DNA of 64,000 nucleotides from Holophagaceae bacterium. GTDB taxonomy: Bacteria > Acidobacteriota > Holophagae > Holophagales > Holophagaceae. This document shows, piece after piece, positions 51,810 to 60,716 of this stretch. The translations under genes were made by a program, and so were the position numbers. Where the stretch lies: NCBI GenBank assembly GCA_021286765.1, contig JAJTBS010000002.1:496001-560000 (forward strand). The letters are read 5' to 3'. Below the pieces are notes generated by a model, which was not told the origin of the DNA, did no database searches, and was given only the letters and a program-made list of their open reading frames with translations. Position 1 is the first letter of the stretch. Every line of letters begins with the position of its first letter.

Positions 51810-52577
51810 ATGAGTGGATCTGAGCCCGACGCCTACGGACGCATCGCCTACCGGGGCCTCATCGCCTGGCCCGAGCGCCTCCAGCGGGAAGCGCCCCTGC
51901 TCCAGCGGGTTCTGGCGCAGGCCCCCTCGCGCCGGGTGCTGGACCTCGGCTGCGGCAGCGGGGAGCACACGCGGTTCCTGGCGGCCCTCGGCTTTGAAGT
52001 CACGGGGGTGGATGCCTCGACCGCCCAACTGGAGGCCGCCCGGGAGGCTGATCCCCAGGGCCAGTATGTCCAGGCGGGCCTCACGGAACTGACGGGGTTG
52101 GAAGCTGGTCAGGGCGCCGCGATCTGCGTGGGCAACACGCTGCCCCACCTCTGCGGGGAGGTCGAGGTGCGGGCCTTCTTCTCGGGGCTGGCCGGCCGCC
52201 TCGCGCCCGGGGCGCCCTTCCTGCTGCAGCTGCTGAACTACGACCGCATCCTCGCCCGCGAGGAGCGCACCTTCCCGGTGGTGATGCGGCCCGGGGACGT
52301 GGAGGGGGAGAGCACCGTGTTCCTGCGTCTCATGACCCACCATGGCGAGGGCCGTCTCACGTTCACCCCGGCCCACCTTCGCTACCGGCCGGGCACTGCC
52401 GCGCCGCTCGAGCTGGTGGCAGCCCATGACGTGGTCCTCCAGGGCTGGCGCCGCGCCGAGGTGGAGGCCTTCCTCCGGGAGACGGGCTTCACCGTGGTCG
52501 AGACGCTGGGCACCATGACCGGCGAGGCCTGGAGCCCCGCCTCCTCGGACCTGGTGGTCGTCGCGCGACGGGTCTGA
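51810..52577 (+). CDS. Class I SAM-dependent methyltransferase
   Basis: A 255-residue Rossmann-fold methyltransferase. Motif I is VLDLGCGSGEHTRFLAALG, motif II includes VTGVDAS, and GNTLPHL and FLLQLLNYDRIL follow. It resembles small-molecule methyltransferases with an inserted C-terminal beta-domain. The substrate cannot be predicted. It is preceded by the possible leaderless promoter at 51798. Confidence 0.85.
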   Translation: MSGSEPDAYGRIAYRGLIAWPERLQREAPLLQRVLAQAPSRRVLDLGCGSGEHTRFLAALGFEVTGVDASTAQLEAAREADPQGQYVQAGLTELTGLEAGQGAAICVGNTLPHLCGEVEVRAFFSGLAGRLAPGAPFLLQLLNYDRILAREERTFPVVMRPGDVEGESTVFLRLMTHHGEGRLTFTPAHLRYRPGTAAPLELVAAHDVVLQGWRRAEVEAFLRETGFTVVETLGTMTGEAWSPASSDLVVVARRV

Positions 52578-52619
52578 GGCCGCGCCGATCAGGGCCCTTA
52601 TGTCTCGCTTCCTCTCCCG

Positions 52620-53198
52620 ATGGGCTACCTTGGTTGGATGCTTCACGTTCCCCAGGGCGAATCGGGCATCCACGGTCTGCAGTTGGCCTACCTGGCAGGC
52701 TTCGCCGCCATGCTCTGGCTGCTGAATCAGGCGCGGCGCTCCTTCTGGCTGTTTTCGCTGCTGGTCCTCCCGGGGACCTTCTGCCACGAGCTCTGCCACT
52801 GGATCTGCGGGCACCTGCTGGGCGGGCGGCCCACCCACTTCACGATCCTGCCGAAGCGCGAAGGCCGGGGCTGGGTGCTGGGCTCCGTGGGCCTGGGCAA
52901 CCTCCGCTGGCACAATGCCTTCTTCATCGGGCTGGCGCCGCTGCTCCTGCTGCCCCTGGCCTACGGACTGCTCCTCTGGCGGCTGGGCGGCAGCCCGCGC
53001 TTTGGCTGGGCGGAGGCGGGGATGATCTTCCTCCTGGCGAACCTGGTCTTCGGGGCCATCCCCTCGAAGCAGGATCTGAAGATCGCGGCGCGCTCCCCCA
53101 TCGGCTGGCTGCTGCTGGCGGCGGCCCTGGCCTGGGGCTGGTGGCGGCTGACCCGGCCCGCCCGCCAGCCCTCGCCCACAGCCTCGATGAGGAGATGA
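52620..53198 (+). CDS. Membrane protein with HEXXH motif (M50-like)
   Basis: A 192-residue protein with four or five predicted helices. The second helix ends in PGTFCHELCHWICGHLLGG, an HEXXH zinc-protease motif (residues 56-60) within the membrane, as in site-2/M50 proteases. The usual second M50 motif (NxxPxxPLDG) is not seen, so catalytic activity is uncertain. The start may be ATG 52620 or 52638; neither has a good ribosome site. Confidence 0.65.
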   Translation: MGYLGWMLHVPQGESGIHGLQLAYLAGFAAMLWLLNQARRSFWLFSLLVLPGTFCHELCHWICGHLLGGRPTHFTILPKREGRGWVLGSVGLGNLRWHNAFFIGLAPLLLLPLAYGLLLWRLGGSPRFGWAEAGMIFLLANLVFGAIPSKQDLKIAARSPIGWLLLAAALAWGWWRLTRPARQPSPTASMRR

Positions 53199-53251
53199 CT
53201 GTCGGAACATGCTAAAGTTCCGCCGGTAACGCCAGCCATTCCGGAGGACGC

Positions 53252-53659
53252 ATGCCGACCGGCACCCCGCGCAGCCAGGCGACGACCCGCGGGGCCATGC
53301 CGTGCCTGGCGACCGCAGCCGATGTGATCCTTGATGTCCTGGTCGAGCGTGGTGGGCTCCACTTCGTGCTGGCTTGCGCGGGCGGCCATGCCCACGGGGT
53401 GCGGGTGCGCTTCAGCCGCGTGATCCGCGATCTGGCGGGCCAGCAGATGAACGAGCAGCCCCTGTTCACCCGCCTGGAATTCCTGGCCGCCGGCCGCCGC
53501 ATTCCCCTGCTGATCGACACCCTCGCCGGCTACCAGCAGCGTCGGCAGCCCATGCAGTTCGAGGTTCGCCTCGAGTGGCATGGCGAGGACGGCCAGCGTT
53601 TCCGCCGGACCATCCGCCATGACCTAGCGGCCTGGATCCGGCTGCGCGAAACCCTCTGA
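53252..53659 (+). CDS. Hypothetical protein, probably beta-sandwich
   Basis: A 135-residue protein with a good GGAGG site. After a polar N terminus it contains LHFVLACAGGHAHGVRVRFS and EFLAAGRRIPLLIDTLAGY, alternating hydrophobic stretches that suggest a small beta-sandwich. No named family is recognised. A TAAAGT -10-like element lies about 40 bases upstream. It is 33 bases before the gp19-like gene on the same strand and may be its partner. Confidence 0.55.
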   Translation: MPTGTPRSQATTRGAMPCLATAADVILDVLVERGGLHFVLACAGGHAHGVRVRFSRVIRDLAGQQMNEQPLFTRLEFLAAGRRIPLLIDTLAGYQQRRQPMQFEVRLEWHGEDGQRFRRTIRHDLAAWIRLRETL

Positions 53660-53692
53660 CGCGCCGAGCGCGCCTGACCAACCGGAGGCCGC

Positions 53693-54127
53693 ATGACCGC
53701 CCACCATCCGCACCAGTCCTTCCACTTCCGCGTCGAGGCGGGCTTCTCCCGCATCGGGTTCACCCACGTGCAGCTGCCCCGCCTGGAGCGGGATGTGATC
53801 CGGTACCGGGAGGGCTCGGATCCCGTGGACTCCGTCCGCCAATTGCCGGGGCTGCTCCGCTTCACCGACTGCCTGCTGCAGCGCGGTGTGGTCCCCGCGG
53901 ACCACGAGTTCTTCCAGTGGATGAACACCGTCCACTTCGGGCAGGCCGAGCGGCGGGACCTCACTGTGAGCCTGCTGAATGAGCAGCACCAGCCCACCCT
54001 GACCTGGCGCCTGCGCAACACGTTCCCCGTGGGGCTGGAGTGGTCGCCCCTGGATGCCCAAGGCAGCGCCGTGCTCATCGAGAGCCTGCGCCTCAGCGTC
54101 GAGGGAATGGACCTCCTGGCGACCTAG
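53693..54127 (+). CDS. Phage tail tube-like protein (T4 gp19 / contractile-injection family)
   Basis: A 144-residue protein matching the gp19-like tail-tube family (TIGR02241 type) along its length: FHFRVEAGFSRIGFTHVQLP, YREGSDPVDSVRQLPGLL, LLQRGVVPADHEFFQWMNTV, RRDLTVSLLNEQHQPTLTWRL and ESLRLSVEGMDLL. These proteins form the inner tube of contractile tails and extracellular injection systems. No sheath, baseplate, AAA+ or spike genes are nearby, so it is an orphan. Its stop overlaps the convergent symporter stop. Confidence 0.82.
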   Translation: MTAHHPHQSFHFRVEAGFSRIGFTHVQLPRLERDVIRYREGSDPVDSVRQLPGLLRFTDCLLQRGVVPADHEFFQWMNTVHFGQAERRDLTVSLLNEQHQPTLTWRLRNTFPVGLEWSPLDAQGSAVLIESLRLSVEGMDLLAT

Positions 54128-55833
54128 GGGGCGGGTTCGCTCTCCGGTTGAGGCAATGGCGCCTGGAAGAGGCTGAACAGCCAGGCCAGCGCCACCACTG
54201 CCGCGCAGCCGATGAGGTTGTACCAGAGGAAGGAGATGGCGGTGAACTTGAAGCAGGCCAGCACGCCAGCCTCGGCGACGAGGGCGGCCCAGAAGGCCGT
54301 GCCGCCGCGGACGCGCTTCACATAGAAGGCCGTGATGAAGATGCCGAGGATGGTGCCGTAGAAGAGCGAACCGAGGATGTTCACGGCCTCGATGAGCGAG
54401 CCCAACCGGGCCGCGTACTCGGCGAAGGCCATGGCGAAGCAACCCCAGGCGAAGGTGGCGGCGCGGCCCACCCACACCTCTCGCTGGCCTTGGCTGCCGC
54501 CGATGAGGCGCCGCCACAGATCCACGACCGTCGTGGCCCCGAGTGCGCTGATCTCGCCGGACATGGAGGACATGGAGCCCGAAAACACGGCGGCGATGAC
54601 CAGGCCCACGAGCCCCACGGGCAGGACGCTCAGCACATAGGCCAGGAAGATGTAGTTCGTGTCGCTGGGATGGGTGCCGGGGTTGGCCTTCTCGATGAGG
54701 GCCACGCCCTCCTTCCGCTTGGCCTCGCTGTGGGCGTGGGCCTGCTGGAGCTCCGACCTGCGGGTGGCGATGAGACCCGGGTCTCCGGCATGCCGGGCGC
54801 GGATGTAGGCTTCGGCCCGCTGGGACTGGTCGGCGCGGGCCTGGGCGAAGGCCGCCTCCGCGGCCCGGTACGCGCCGGCATCGGGACCGGCCAGCACCTG
54901 CTGCACAGGGCCCGGGTTGAAGAAGAGGGGCGGCGCGTGGAACTGGTAGAAGACGAACACCAGGGCGCCCAGCAGCAGGATGAGGAACTGCATGGGCACC
55001 TTGATCATGGCGTTCATCAGCAGGCCCAGCCTGCTTTGCGTGAGGTCGCTGCCTGCCAGGTAGCGCTGCACCTGGGACTGGTCCGTGCCGAAGTACGACA
55101 GCATGAGGAAGAAGCCGCCCAGGAGGCCGGACCAGAGGTTGTAGCGGTTGTTGGGATCGAAGTGGGTGTCGATGACGTTGAGGCGCCCCAAGCCTCCCGC
55201 CACGTGGAGGGCGTCGCTGAAGCTCACCTCGGTCGGCAGCCGGTACGCGGTCATCACGCCGGCGAGCAGCATGCCGCAGGCGATGATCACCATCTGCGAG
55301 CTGTGGGCCCAGGCCACGGCCCTGGTGCCGCCAGTCACGGTGTAGAGCATGACCAGGGTGCCCACCAGGAGGATGTTGGCGTGGAGGCTCCAGCCCAGCA
55401 GCACCGAGAGCACCAGGGCCGGCGCGAAGATGGTGAGGCCCACGGCGAGGCCCCGCTGGATGAGGAAGAGCCCCGCGGCCAGCAGCCGGGTCTTCAGGTC
55501 GAAGCGCGCCTCCAGCAGCTCATAGGCGGTGGAGACCTTGAGCCGGTGGTAGAGGGGGATGAGCGTGACCGACAGGACCACGGCGGCCAGGGGCAGGCCG
55601 AAGTAGAACTGCACGAAGCGCATGCCATCCACGTAGGCCTGGCCCGGTGTGGAGAGGAAGGTGATCGCGCTGGTCTGGGTGGCGATGATGGAGAGCCCGA
55701 TGAGCCACCAGCGATGGTCGCGGCCCCCGCCGATGTAGCCCTCCCCGGTGGTGGCACCACGCCCTTTGTACAGGCCCCAGAGGACCACGAAGAGCAGGGC
55801 GCCGCCCAGGACCAGCCAGTCGAGGCGGCTCAC
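54124..55833 (-). CDS. Sodium:solute symporter family protein
   Basis: A 569-residue SSS-family transporter with about 13 predicted helices and a long charged loop around residues 340-385. Landmarks are YIGGGRDHRWWLIGLSIIATQTSAITFLSTPGQAYVDG and FLMLSYFGTDQSQVQRYLAG, as in sugar, myo-inositol and sialic-acid transporters. It is the last gene of an operon with a PIG-L deacetylase and a 38-residue membrane protein. The GTG start overlaps the stop of the small gene. Substrate is unknown, but the deacetylase context suggests an amino-sugar or a conjugate of one. Confidence 0.9.
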   Translation of the reverse strand: MSRLDWLVLGGALLFVVLWGLYKGRGATTGEGYIGGGRDHRWWLIGLSIIATQTSAITFLSTPGQAYVDGMRFVQFYFGLPLAAVVLSVTLIPLYHRLKVSTAYELLEARFDLKTRLLAAGLFLIQRGLAVGLTIFAPALVLSVLLGWSLHANILLVGTLVMLYTVTGGTRAVAWAHSSQMVIIACGMLLAGVMTAYRLPTEVSFSDALHVAGGLGRLNVIDTHFDPNNRYNLWSGLLGGFFLMLSYFGTDQSQVQRYLAGSDLTQSRLGLLMNAMIKVPMQFLILLLGALVFVFYQFHAPPLFFNPGPVQQVLAGPDAGAYRAAEAAFAQARADQSQRAEAYIRARHAGDPGLIATRRSELQQAHAHSEAKRKEGVALIEKANPGTHPSDTNYIFLAYVLSVLPVGLVGLVIAAVFSGSMSSMSGEISALGATTVVDLWRRLIGGSQGQREVWVGRAATFAWGCFAMAFAEYAARLGSLIEAVNILGSLFYGTILGIFITAFYVKRVRGGTAFWAALVAEAGVLACFKFTAISFLWYNLIGCAAVVALAWLFSLFQAPLPQPESEPAP

Positions 55834-55946
55834 GAGAAGGCCCAGGAGAAGAGGCGGAAGAGCAGGATGCAGAGCAGCAGCTCACCCAGCACCAGGGCAT
55901 AGAGGCGCTTCCAGGAGCCCAGGACCGGCGGAGCGGGTTCCGTCAT
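55830..55946 (-). CDS. Small 38-residue membrane protein linked to the symporter
   Basis: ATG 55946 to TGA 55830 encodes 38 residues beginning MTEPAPPVLGSWKRLYALVL and ending in LFSWAFS: a basic patch followed by one membrane helix. The ATG overlaps the deacetylase stop (ATGA), and its own stop overlaps the GTG of the symporter. Such exact coupling on both sides argues for a real gene. It may be an accessory subunit of the symporter. Confidence 0.75.
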   Translation of the reverse strand: MTEPAPPVLGSWKRLYALVLGELLLCILLFRLFSWAFS

Positions 55947-58456
55947 GGATGACCCAGGGACAGGAGATTCGCAAAGAGGCGCGTGGCGCCGGGTACGCCG
56001 TCCGGCAGCTGGCGGAAGAAGGCCAGGCCCGTGTACACGTAGTGGCCCTTGCCATGTTGCGCCACGATCAGGGCGCCGGCATCCTCGGCCTCGCCGGGAT
56101 CCGCCATGCCCAGCAGGGGGGTGTAGCGGGCGTCCCAGCCCTCGGCGTGGTAGAGGCTCCGCTCCTGCACCCAGCCCTCGAAATCCTTCGCCGTGAGCTC
56201 GTTGGGCAGGTGGAAGACCGGGTGCCCGGGCTGCAGGAGGCGCACCGGCACGGTCTCGTCGGTGACGCGCTTCCGGCCCACCTTGAAGGGGTAGGGGCCG
56301 ATGGCGTCCGTGACCATGGCGGCGTTGATGCCGGGGAAGCCCGTGTTCACGGTGTAGAGCACCACCTCGGTGCCGCCGCCGGCGACGTAGGCATGCAGGC
56401 GCTCCTTCAGCGTCTGCAGGGCCGGGCGGGTGTTGTAGGCGCGGATGCCCAGCACGATGGCATCGAAGCGCCCGAGGTCCTCCCGGGCCAGGGCCTCGTC
56501 GCTGAGCAGGTCCACCTCGTAGCCCAGGCGGCGCAGGGCCTGGGGGATGTCGTCGCCGGCGCCCATGACGTAGCCGATGCGGTGCCCGTTGTGCTTCAGG
56601 TCGAAGCGCTCCACCCGTGCCCGGGCCTCCGGCAGCAGGGTCTGCAAGGGGATGTGCGGGTGATCCAGCTTCACGAGGCCACGGGCGACCGCGAACCCGG
56701 CTCCGGTGTCCACCTCCACCCTCAAGTCACCGGAGGCGGTCGAGGCCGGCGGCGTGAGGCGGAAGGAGATCTCCTGCTCCTCCCCGGCGCGGCTGAGGGC
56801 AAAGGCCCGCTCGGCAGGCTCCACCTTCCAGGGTGAAGGCACCTGAAGGCGGACCCGGCCTGCGGCGCGGGCAGCCCCGGCGATGACTTTCAGCCGCACC
56901 TCCTTCGCGCCTGGGCCCTCGAAGACCTGGACGCCCTCCTCCAGGTGGACGAAGGCCGTTGGCACCACAGCGAGGGGCTGGTAGCGCTCACCCAGGACCG
57001 GATCCCGGAAGCGGAACTGCACGGGCACCACGGCGTCGAAGCTGCCCCCGGGGAGGGCCACCCGCGCCCGCAGGCGGAAGGGGGCTGGTGATTCCGGCAG
57101 GCCCGCCCAGGCCTCCGCGCCCGGGCCGCCCAGCCAGTGCGGCTGTGCCAGGGGCGTGGTCGCGGGCACCGTGAAGGCGAAGGACTCCTTCCGGGGGGCG
57201 TTATCGGGCAAGGGGTTGCCGTCCGGGCGGGCCTCCAGGGTGCGCGGGCCCTCCGGAGTCACCGCCTCAAGGATCATGGACTCAAGCACCAGGGGGCTGC
57301 CACCCCGGGCCAGCACCGCGGCGTTCACCGCGAGGCGGTCCCCGGGCGCCAGCCGTTGCCGGTCGGCGATGGCCTCCACCCAGAGGCCCGCCGCGGCCCG
57401 GAGCAGATCCTCCAGCTCGGCGGCCTTGGCCTGGACGAGGGGCTCGGCCCGCAGGGCTGTAGGCAGGGCCAGAAGGGCGCTGCGGGCCTTGAGCAGGGCT
57501 GGCAGGCTGGCGGCGGGGCGCTCGGGTCGGAAGCCCTGCCGCGCCTCCAGGAGGCGGGCGGCCACCTCGCCGGTGCCAGGGAAGCGGGACCAGCCCAGCT
57601 GGATCCCCTCGAACAGGTCGGCCTTCGCCGGCTGCCCCGCCAGCAGCTCGAAACTCTCCTCGCGGGCGCCGCGCTGGGCCAGCACGCCGAAGCCCTGGCT
57701 GCGGTGCTGGCTGCGGCTCTCGGCGGCGAGCTCGCCGTGGGAGCGACCCAACAGGGGATCGAAGGTACCGACATCCAGGGTGAGGCTGCCGGGAGCGGGC
57801 TTGGGGGCGTCCTCGGTGAAGCGGAAGTGATTCCACAGCAGCCGGGTGGCCTGCCAGGGGCGCAGTCCGGCCTTCAGCTGCTCCGGGAAGCGGGTCGGAT
57901 CCGCGGCGGCGGCGAAGGCCTCGATGGCCAGCATGGCCGAGGCGGTGTGGTGGCCGTGGCCGGCCCGGGTGTCGGGGGGGAAGCGGGTGAGGATCACGTC
58001 GGGCCGGAAGGTGCGGATGGTGCGCACCACGTCGCCCAGCACGGTGTCGTGGTGCCAGAGGCGCAGCGATTCCTCCGCCGTCTTGGAGAAGCCGAAGTCC
58101 ACGGCCGAGGTGAAGAACTGCTCGGCCCCATCCAGGCGGCGTGCGGCCAGCAGCTCTTGGGTGCGAATGGCGGCGAGGCCATCGCCCAGCTCCGGGCCGA
58201 TGAGGTTCTGCCCGCCGCCGCCCCGGGTGATGGAGAGGTAGGCCGTGCGCAGGTTCCGCCCCTTCGACAGGGTGGCCAGCACGGCGGTGTTCTCATCATC
58301 GGGGTGGGCGGCGATGTAGAGCACGCTGCCCAGGGTCTGCAGCCGGTCCAGCTGCTTCTGCAGCTCCGCGGCGTCTCGCACGGGCACCTGGGCCTGGAGC
58401 CAGGGCAGCGCCGTGGCGACGAGAACGAATGGGGCGAGGTGGGCGAACCGTGGCAT
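55943..58456 (-). CDS. Exported PIG-L (LmbE) family deacetylase with C-terminal extension
   Basis: An 837-residue protein with a signal peptide (about 1-22, ending WLQAQ). The zinc-dependent deacetylase domain begins with LYIAAHPDDENTAVLATLSKG (HPDDEN at 51-56), then RGGGGQNLIG and AGHGHHTAS. The remaining 500 residues include beta-sandwich stretches and a C-terminal glutamine-amidotransferase-like part (LLSDEALAREDLGRFDAIVLGIRAYNTRPAL). Members remove acetyl groups from N-acetylated sugars or conjugates. It is the first gene of an overlapping operon with the small membrane protein and symporter. Confidence 0.9.
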   Translation of the reverse strand: MPRFAHLAPFVLVATALPWLQAQVPVRDAAELQKQLDRLQTLGSVLYIAAHPDDENTAVLATLSKGRNLRTAYLSITRGGGGQNLIGPELGDGLAAIRTQELLAARRLDGAEQFFTSAVDFGFSKTAEESLRLWHHDTVLGDVVRTIRTFRPDVILTRFPPDTRAGHGHHTASAMLAIEAFAAAADPTRFPEQLKAGLRPWQATRLLWNHFRFTEDAPKPAPGSLTLDVGTFDPLLGRSHGELAAESRSQHRSQGFGVLAQRGAREESFELLAGQPAKADLFEGIQLGWSRFPGTGEVAARLLEARQGFRPERPAASLPALLKARSALLALPTALRAEPLVQAKAAELEDLLRAAAGLWVEAIADRQRLAPGDRLAVNAAVLARGGSPLVLESMILEAVTPEGPRTLEARPDGNPLPDNAPRKESFAFTVPATTPLAQPHWLGGPGAEAWAGLPESPAPFRLRARVALPGGSFDAVVPVQFRFRDPVLGERYQPLAVVPTAFVHLEEGVQVFEGPGAKEVRLKVIAGAARAAGRVRLQVPSPWKVEPAERAFALSRAGEEQEISFRLTPPASTASGDLRVEVDTGAGFAVARGLVKLDHPHIPLQTLLPEARARVERFDLKHNGHRIGYVMGAGDDIPQALRRLGYEVDLLSDEALAREDLGRFDAIVLGIRAYNTRPALQTLKERLHAYVAGGGTEVVLYTVNTGFPGINAAMVTDAIGPYPFKVGRKRVTDETVPVRLLQPGHPVFHLPNELTAKDFEGWVQERSLYHAEGWDARYTPLLGMADPGEAEDAGALIVAQHGKGHYVYTGLAFFRQLPDGVPGATRLFANLLSLGHP

Positions 58457-58628
58457 CGATCTACGTCCAGCTGGCGGGCGGAATGATGAACATGGAGCCT
58501 CTCCGATTGGAGGGCCAGCATAGCGCCACGCGGAACCATCAATGCCGGGGAATGTGGCCGGCCGTCAGGGGCGCGGGGTGGGCCCGCCTCCCATCGTTGT
58601 GGGACCATGCCAGGGACGAGGAGGATGC

Positions 58629-59867
58629 ATGGACCGGTCGCTTTCCCGCTGGGCCTCGGACTATGTGAACCTGGTGCTGGCGGTGGGCCGCCACGACGGG
58701 GACTTCGTCGATGCCTACTACGGGCCCAGGGCCTGGAAGCTGGTGGCGGAAGCCGGGGAACCCCGCCCCCTGGCCGAGCTGCGGGCCGAGGCGGGCCAGC
58801 TGCTGGAGGAGGTGGCCAGCGCGGACCTGGAGGAGGGCGAGGCCCTGCGCCGCGACTACCTGCTGGGCCAGCTGGGGGCCGTGGCGGCGCACCTGACGCG
58901 CCTGGATGGCCAGAGCTACTCCTTCGATGAGGAGGCCGAGGCCCTCTACCAGGTGCGACCGCCAGTGACGCCCGAAGCCTCCCTGGAGGCCGCCCTGGCC
59001 CGGCTCGACCAGCTGCTCGACGGACCCGGCTCCGTGCAGGACCGCTACCAGCGCCTGCGGGAACGCATCGTCGTGCCCACCTTGCGGGTGGATGCGGTCT
59101 TCCAGGCGGCCATCGCCGAGGCGCGGGACCGCACGCGCCGGCATGCGGTGCTGCCGGATTCGGACCACTTCCGCGTGGAATATGTCACCGGCAAGTCCTG
59201 GTCCGCCTACAACTGGTACCAGGGCGGCGGGCATTCGGTGATCCAGGTGAACCTGGACCTGCCCATCGCCATCGACCGCGCCCTGGACCTGGCCGCCCAC
59301 GAGGGCTACCCCGGCCACCACGTCTACAACGCCCTGCTGGAGCAGCGCTTCGCCCAGCCCCCGCCCACGGGGAAGGGCTGGGTGGAGTTCACCGTCTACC
59401 CGCTGTTCTCGCCCCAGTCCCTCATCGCCGAGGGCACCGCCAACTTCGGCATCGAGGTGGCCTTCCCCGGCGCCGAGCGCCTGGCCTTCGAGCGCGATGT
59501 GCTCTTCCCCCTGGCGGGCCTCGATCCCGCCGAGGCCGAGCGCTGGGCCCGGGTGCAGGCGGAGATGAAGGTGCTGGCCTTCGCCGACAATGAGGCCGCC
59601 CGCGGTTACCTGGATGGCCGGCTGGATCGCGCCCATGCCGAGGCCTTCCTGGTGCAGTACTCCCTGCGCACGGCGGACCAGGCCGCCCAGCGCCTGCGCT
59701 TCATCGACACCTACCGGAGCTACGTCATCAACTACAACCTGGGCGAACAGCTCGTGCGGCGGTGGGTCGAGGGACAGGGCGGCACCGAGGCCGACCCAGG
59801 TCGGCGGTGGGAGGTCTTCGTCGACCTGATTTCCAGCCCGCGCCTGCCGCGGGCGCTGGGACTGTAG
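58629..59867 (+). CDS. Uncharacterised protein with HEXXXGHH metal motif
   Basis: A 412-residue protein, probably cytoplasmic, with no signal peptide. The segment LDLAAHEGYPGHHVYNALLE (H224, E225, H230, H231) resembles the metal site of DUF885-like proteins, and SLIAEGTANFGIE could supply a Glu ligand. It may be a metallopeptidase, but the HEXXH spacing is not standard. ATG 58629 with GAGGAGG-like sequence upstream is chosen over the longer frame. It is 9 bases before the solo ABC ATPase. Confidence 0.7.
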   Translation: MDRSLSRWASDYVNLVLAVGRHDGDFVDAYYGPRAWKLVAEAGEPRPLAELRAEAGQLLEEVASADLEEGEALRRDYLLGQLGAVAAHLTRLDGQSYSFDEEAEALYQVRPPVTPEASLEAALARLDQLLDGPGSVQDRYQRLRERIVVPTLRVDAVFQAAIAEARDRTRRHAVLPDSDHFRVEYVTGKSWSAYNWYQGGGHSVIQVNLDLPIAIDRALDLAAHEGYPGHHVYNALLEQRFAQPPPTGKGWVEFTVYPLFSPQSLIAEGTANFGIEVAFPGAERLAFERDVLFPLAGLDPAEAERWARVQAEMKVLAFADNEAARGYLDGRLDRAHAEAFLVQYSLRTADQAAQRLRFIDTYRSYVINYNLGEQLVRRWVEGQGGTEADPGRRWEVFVDLISSPRLPRALGL

Positions 59868-59876
59868 GGCGCGGCG

Positions 59877-60716
59877 ATGCCCCTGGCCGGCGCGGACTCC
59901 CTGGAGGACCCGACTCCGCCCCTGCTGTCGCTCCGCCATGCGACGGTACTCCGGGGCGGGAGGCCGGCCCTGCATGACCTCAGCTTCGAGATCCGGGAAG
60001 GCGAGCACACGGCCATCCTGGGCCCCAACGGCTCGGGCAAGTCCTCGCTCATCCGCCTGGTGACGCGCCAGGACCACCCGCTGCTGCCTGATCCGGAAGC
60101 CCCGCCGATCCGCATTCTGGGCCAGGATCGCTGGGACCTGTTCGAGCTGCGTACCCAGCTGGGCATCGTCTCGGCGGACCTGCACCAGGCCTTCCTCCGC
60201 GCCGAGGCCGGCGGCGCCCGGGAGGGCCTGGACGTGGTCCTCTCGGGGTTCTTCGCGAGCCATGGGCGCTTCTCCCATCAGCGGGTGACGGCCACCATGC
60301 GCCAACGGGCCGGGGCGGCTCTGGCACGCGTCGGCGCGGCACACCTCGCGGGCAAGCCCCCCGAGGCGATGTCCACGGGCGAGGCCCGGCGCGTGCTCAT
60401 CGCCCGGGCCCTGGTCAACGACCCCCGGGCCCTGCTGCTGGACGAGCCCACCACGGGACTCGATCTTGCCGCCCGGCAGGCCTTCCTGGACATGCTCCAG
60501 GGCCTGGCGGAGCGCCACAAGACCCTGCTGCTGGTGACGCACCACATCGAGGAGGTCCTGCCCCAGGTGGAGCGGGTGATCCTGCTGAAGGCGGGCCGTG
60601 TGTTCCGCGACGGCCCGAAGGCCGAGGTCCTCACCAGCGCGAACCTGTCGGCCCTGTACGAGACGGCCGTCCAGGTGCAGGTCCAGCTTGGGCGGTACAC
60701 CGCCACCTGTGGCTGA
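59877..60716 (+). CDS. Solo ABC-type ATP-binding protein
   Basis: A 279-residue single-ATPase-domain protein. Walker A is ILGPNGSGKSS, the signature is MSTGEARRVLIARAL (a variant of LSGGQ), Walker B is ALLLDEPTTGLDL and the switch is VTHHIEE. No permease gene is adjacent. It resembles YheS/ModF-like ATPases, which lack membrane partners or use remote ones. It ends exactly where the convergent UvrA-like gene ends. Confidence 0.85.
   Translation: MPLAGADSLEDPTPPLLSLRHATVLRGGRPALHDLSFEIREGEHTAILGPNGSGKSSLIRLVTRQDHPLLPDPEAPPIRILGQDRWDLFELRTQLGIVSADLHQAFLRAEAGGAREGLDVVLSGFFASHGRFSHQRVTATMRQRAGAALARVGAAHLAGKPPEAMSTGEARRVLIARALVNDPRALLLDEPTTGLDLAARQAFLDMLQGLAERHKTLLLVTHHIEEVLPQVERVILLKAGRVFRDGPKAEVLTSANLSALYETAVQVQVQLGRYTATCG

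Noticed and set aside
53693-54127. Prophage remnant
   Set aside because: Only one phage-like gene is present and it sits among normal metabolic genes; no integrase, attachment site or other tail gene is near, so orphan status is the better description.
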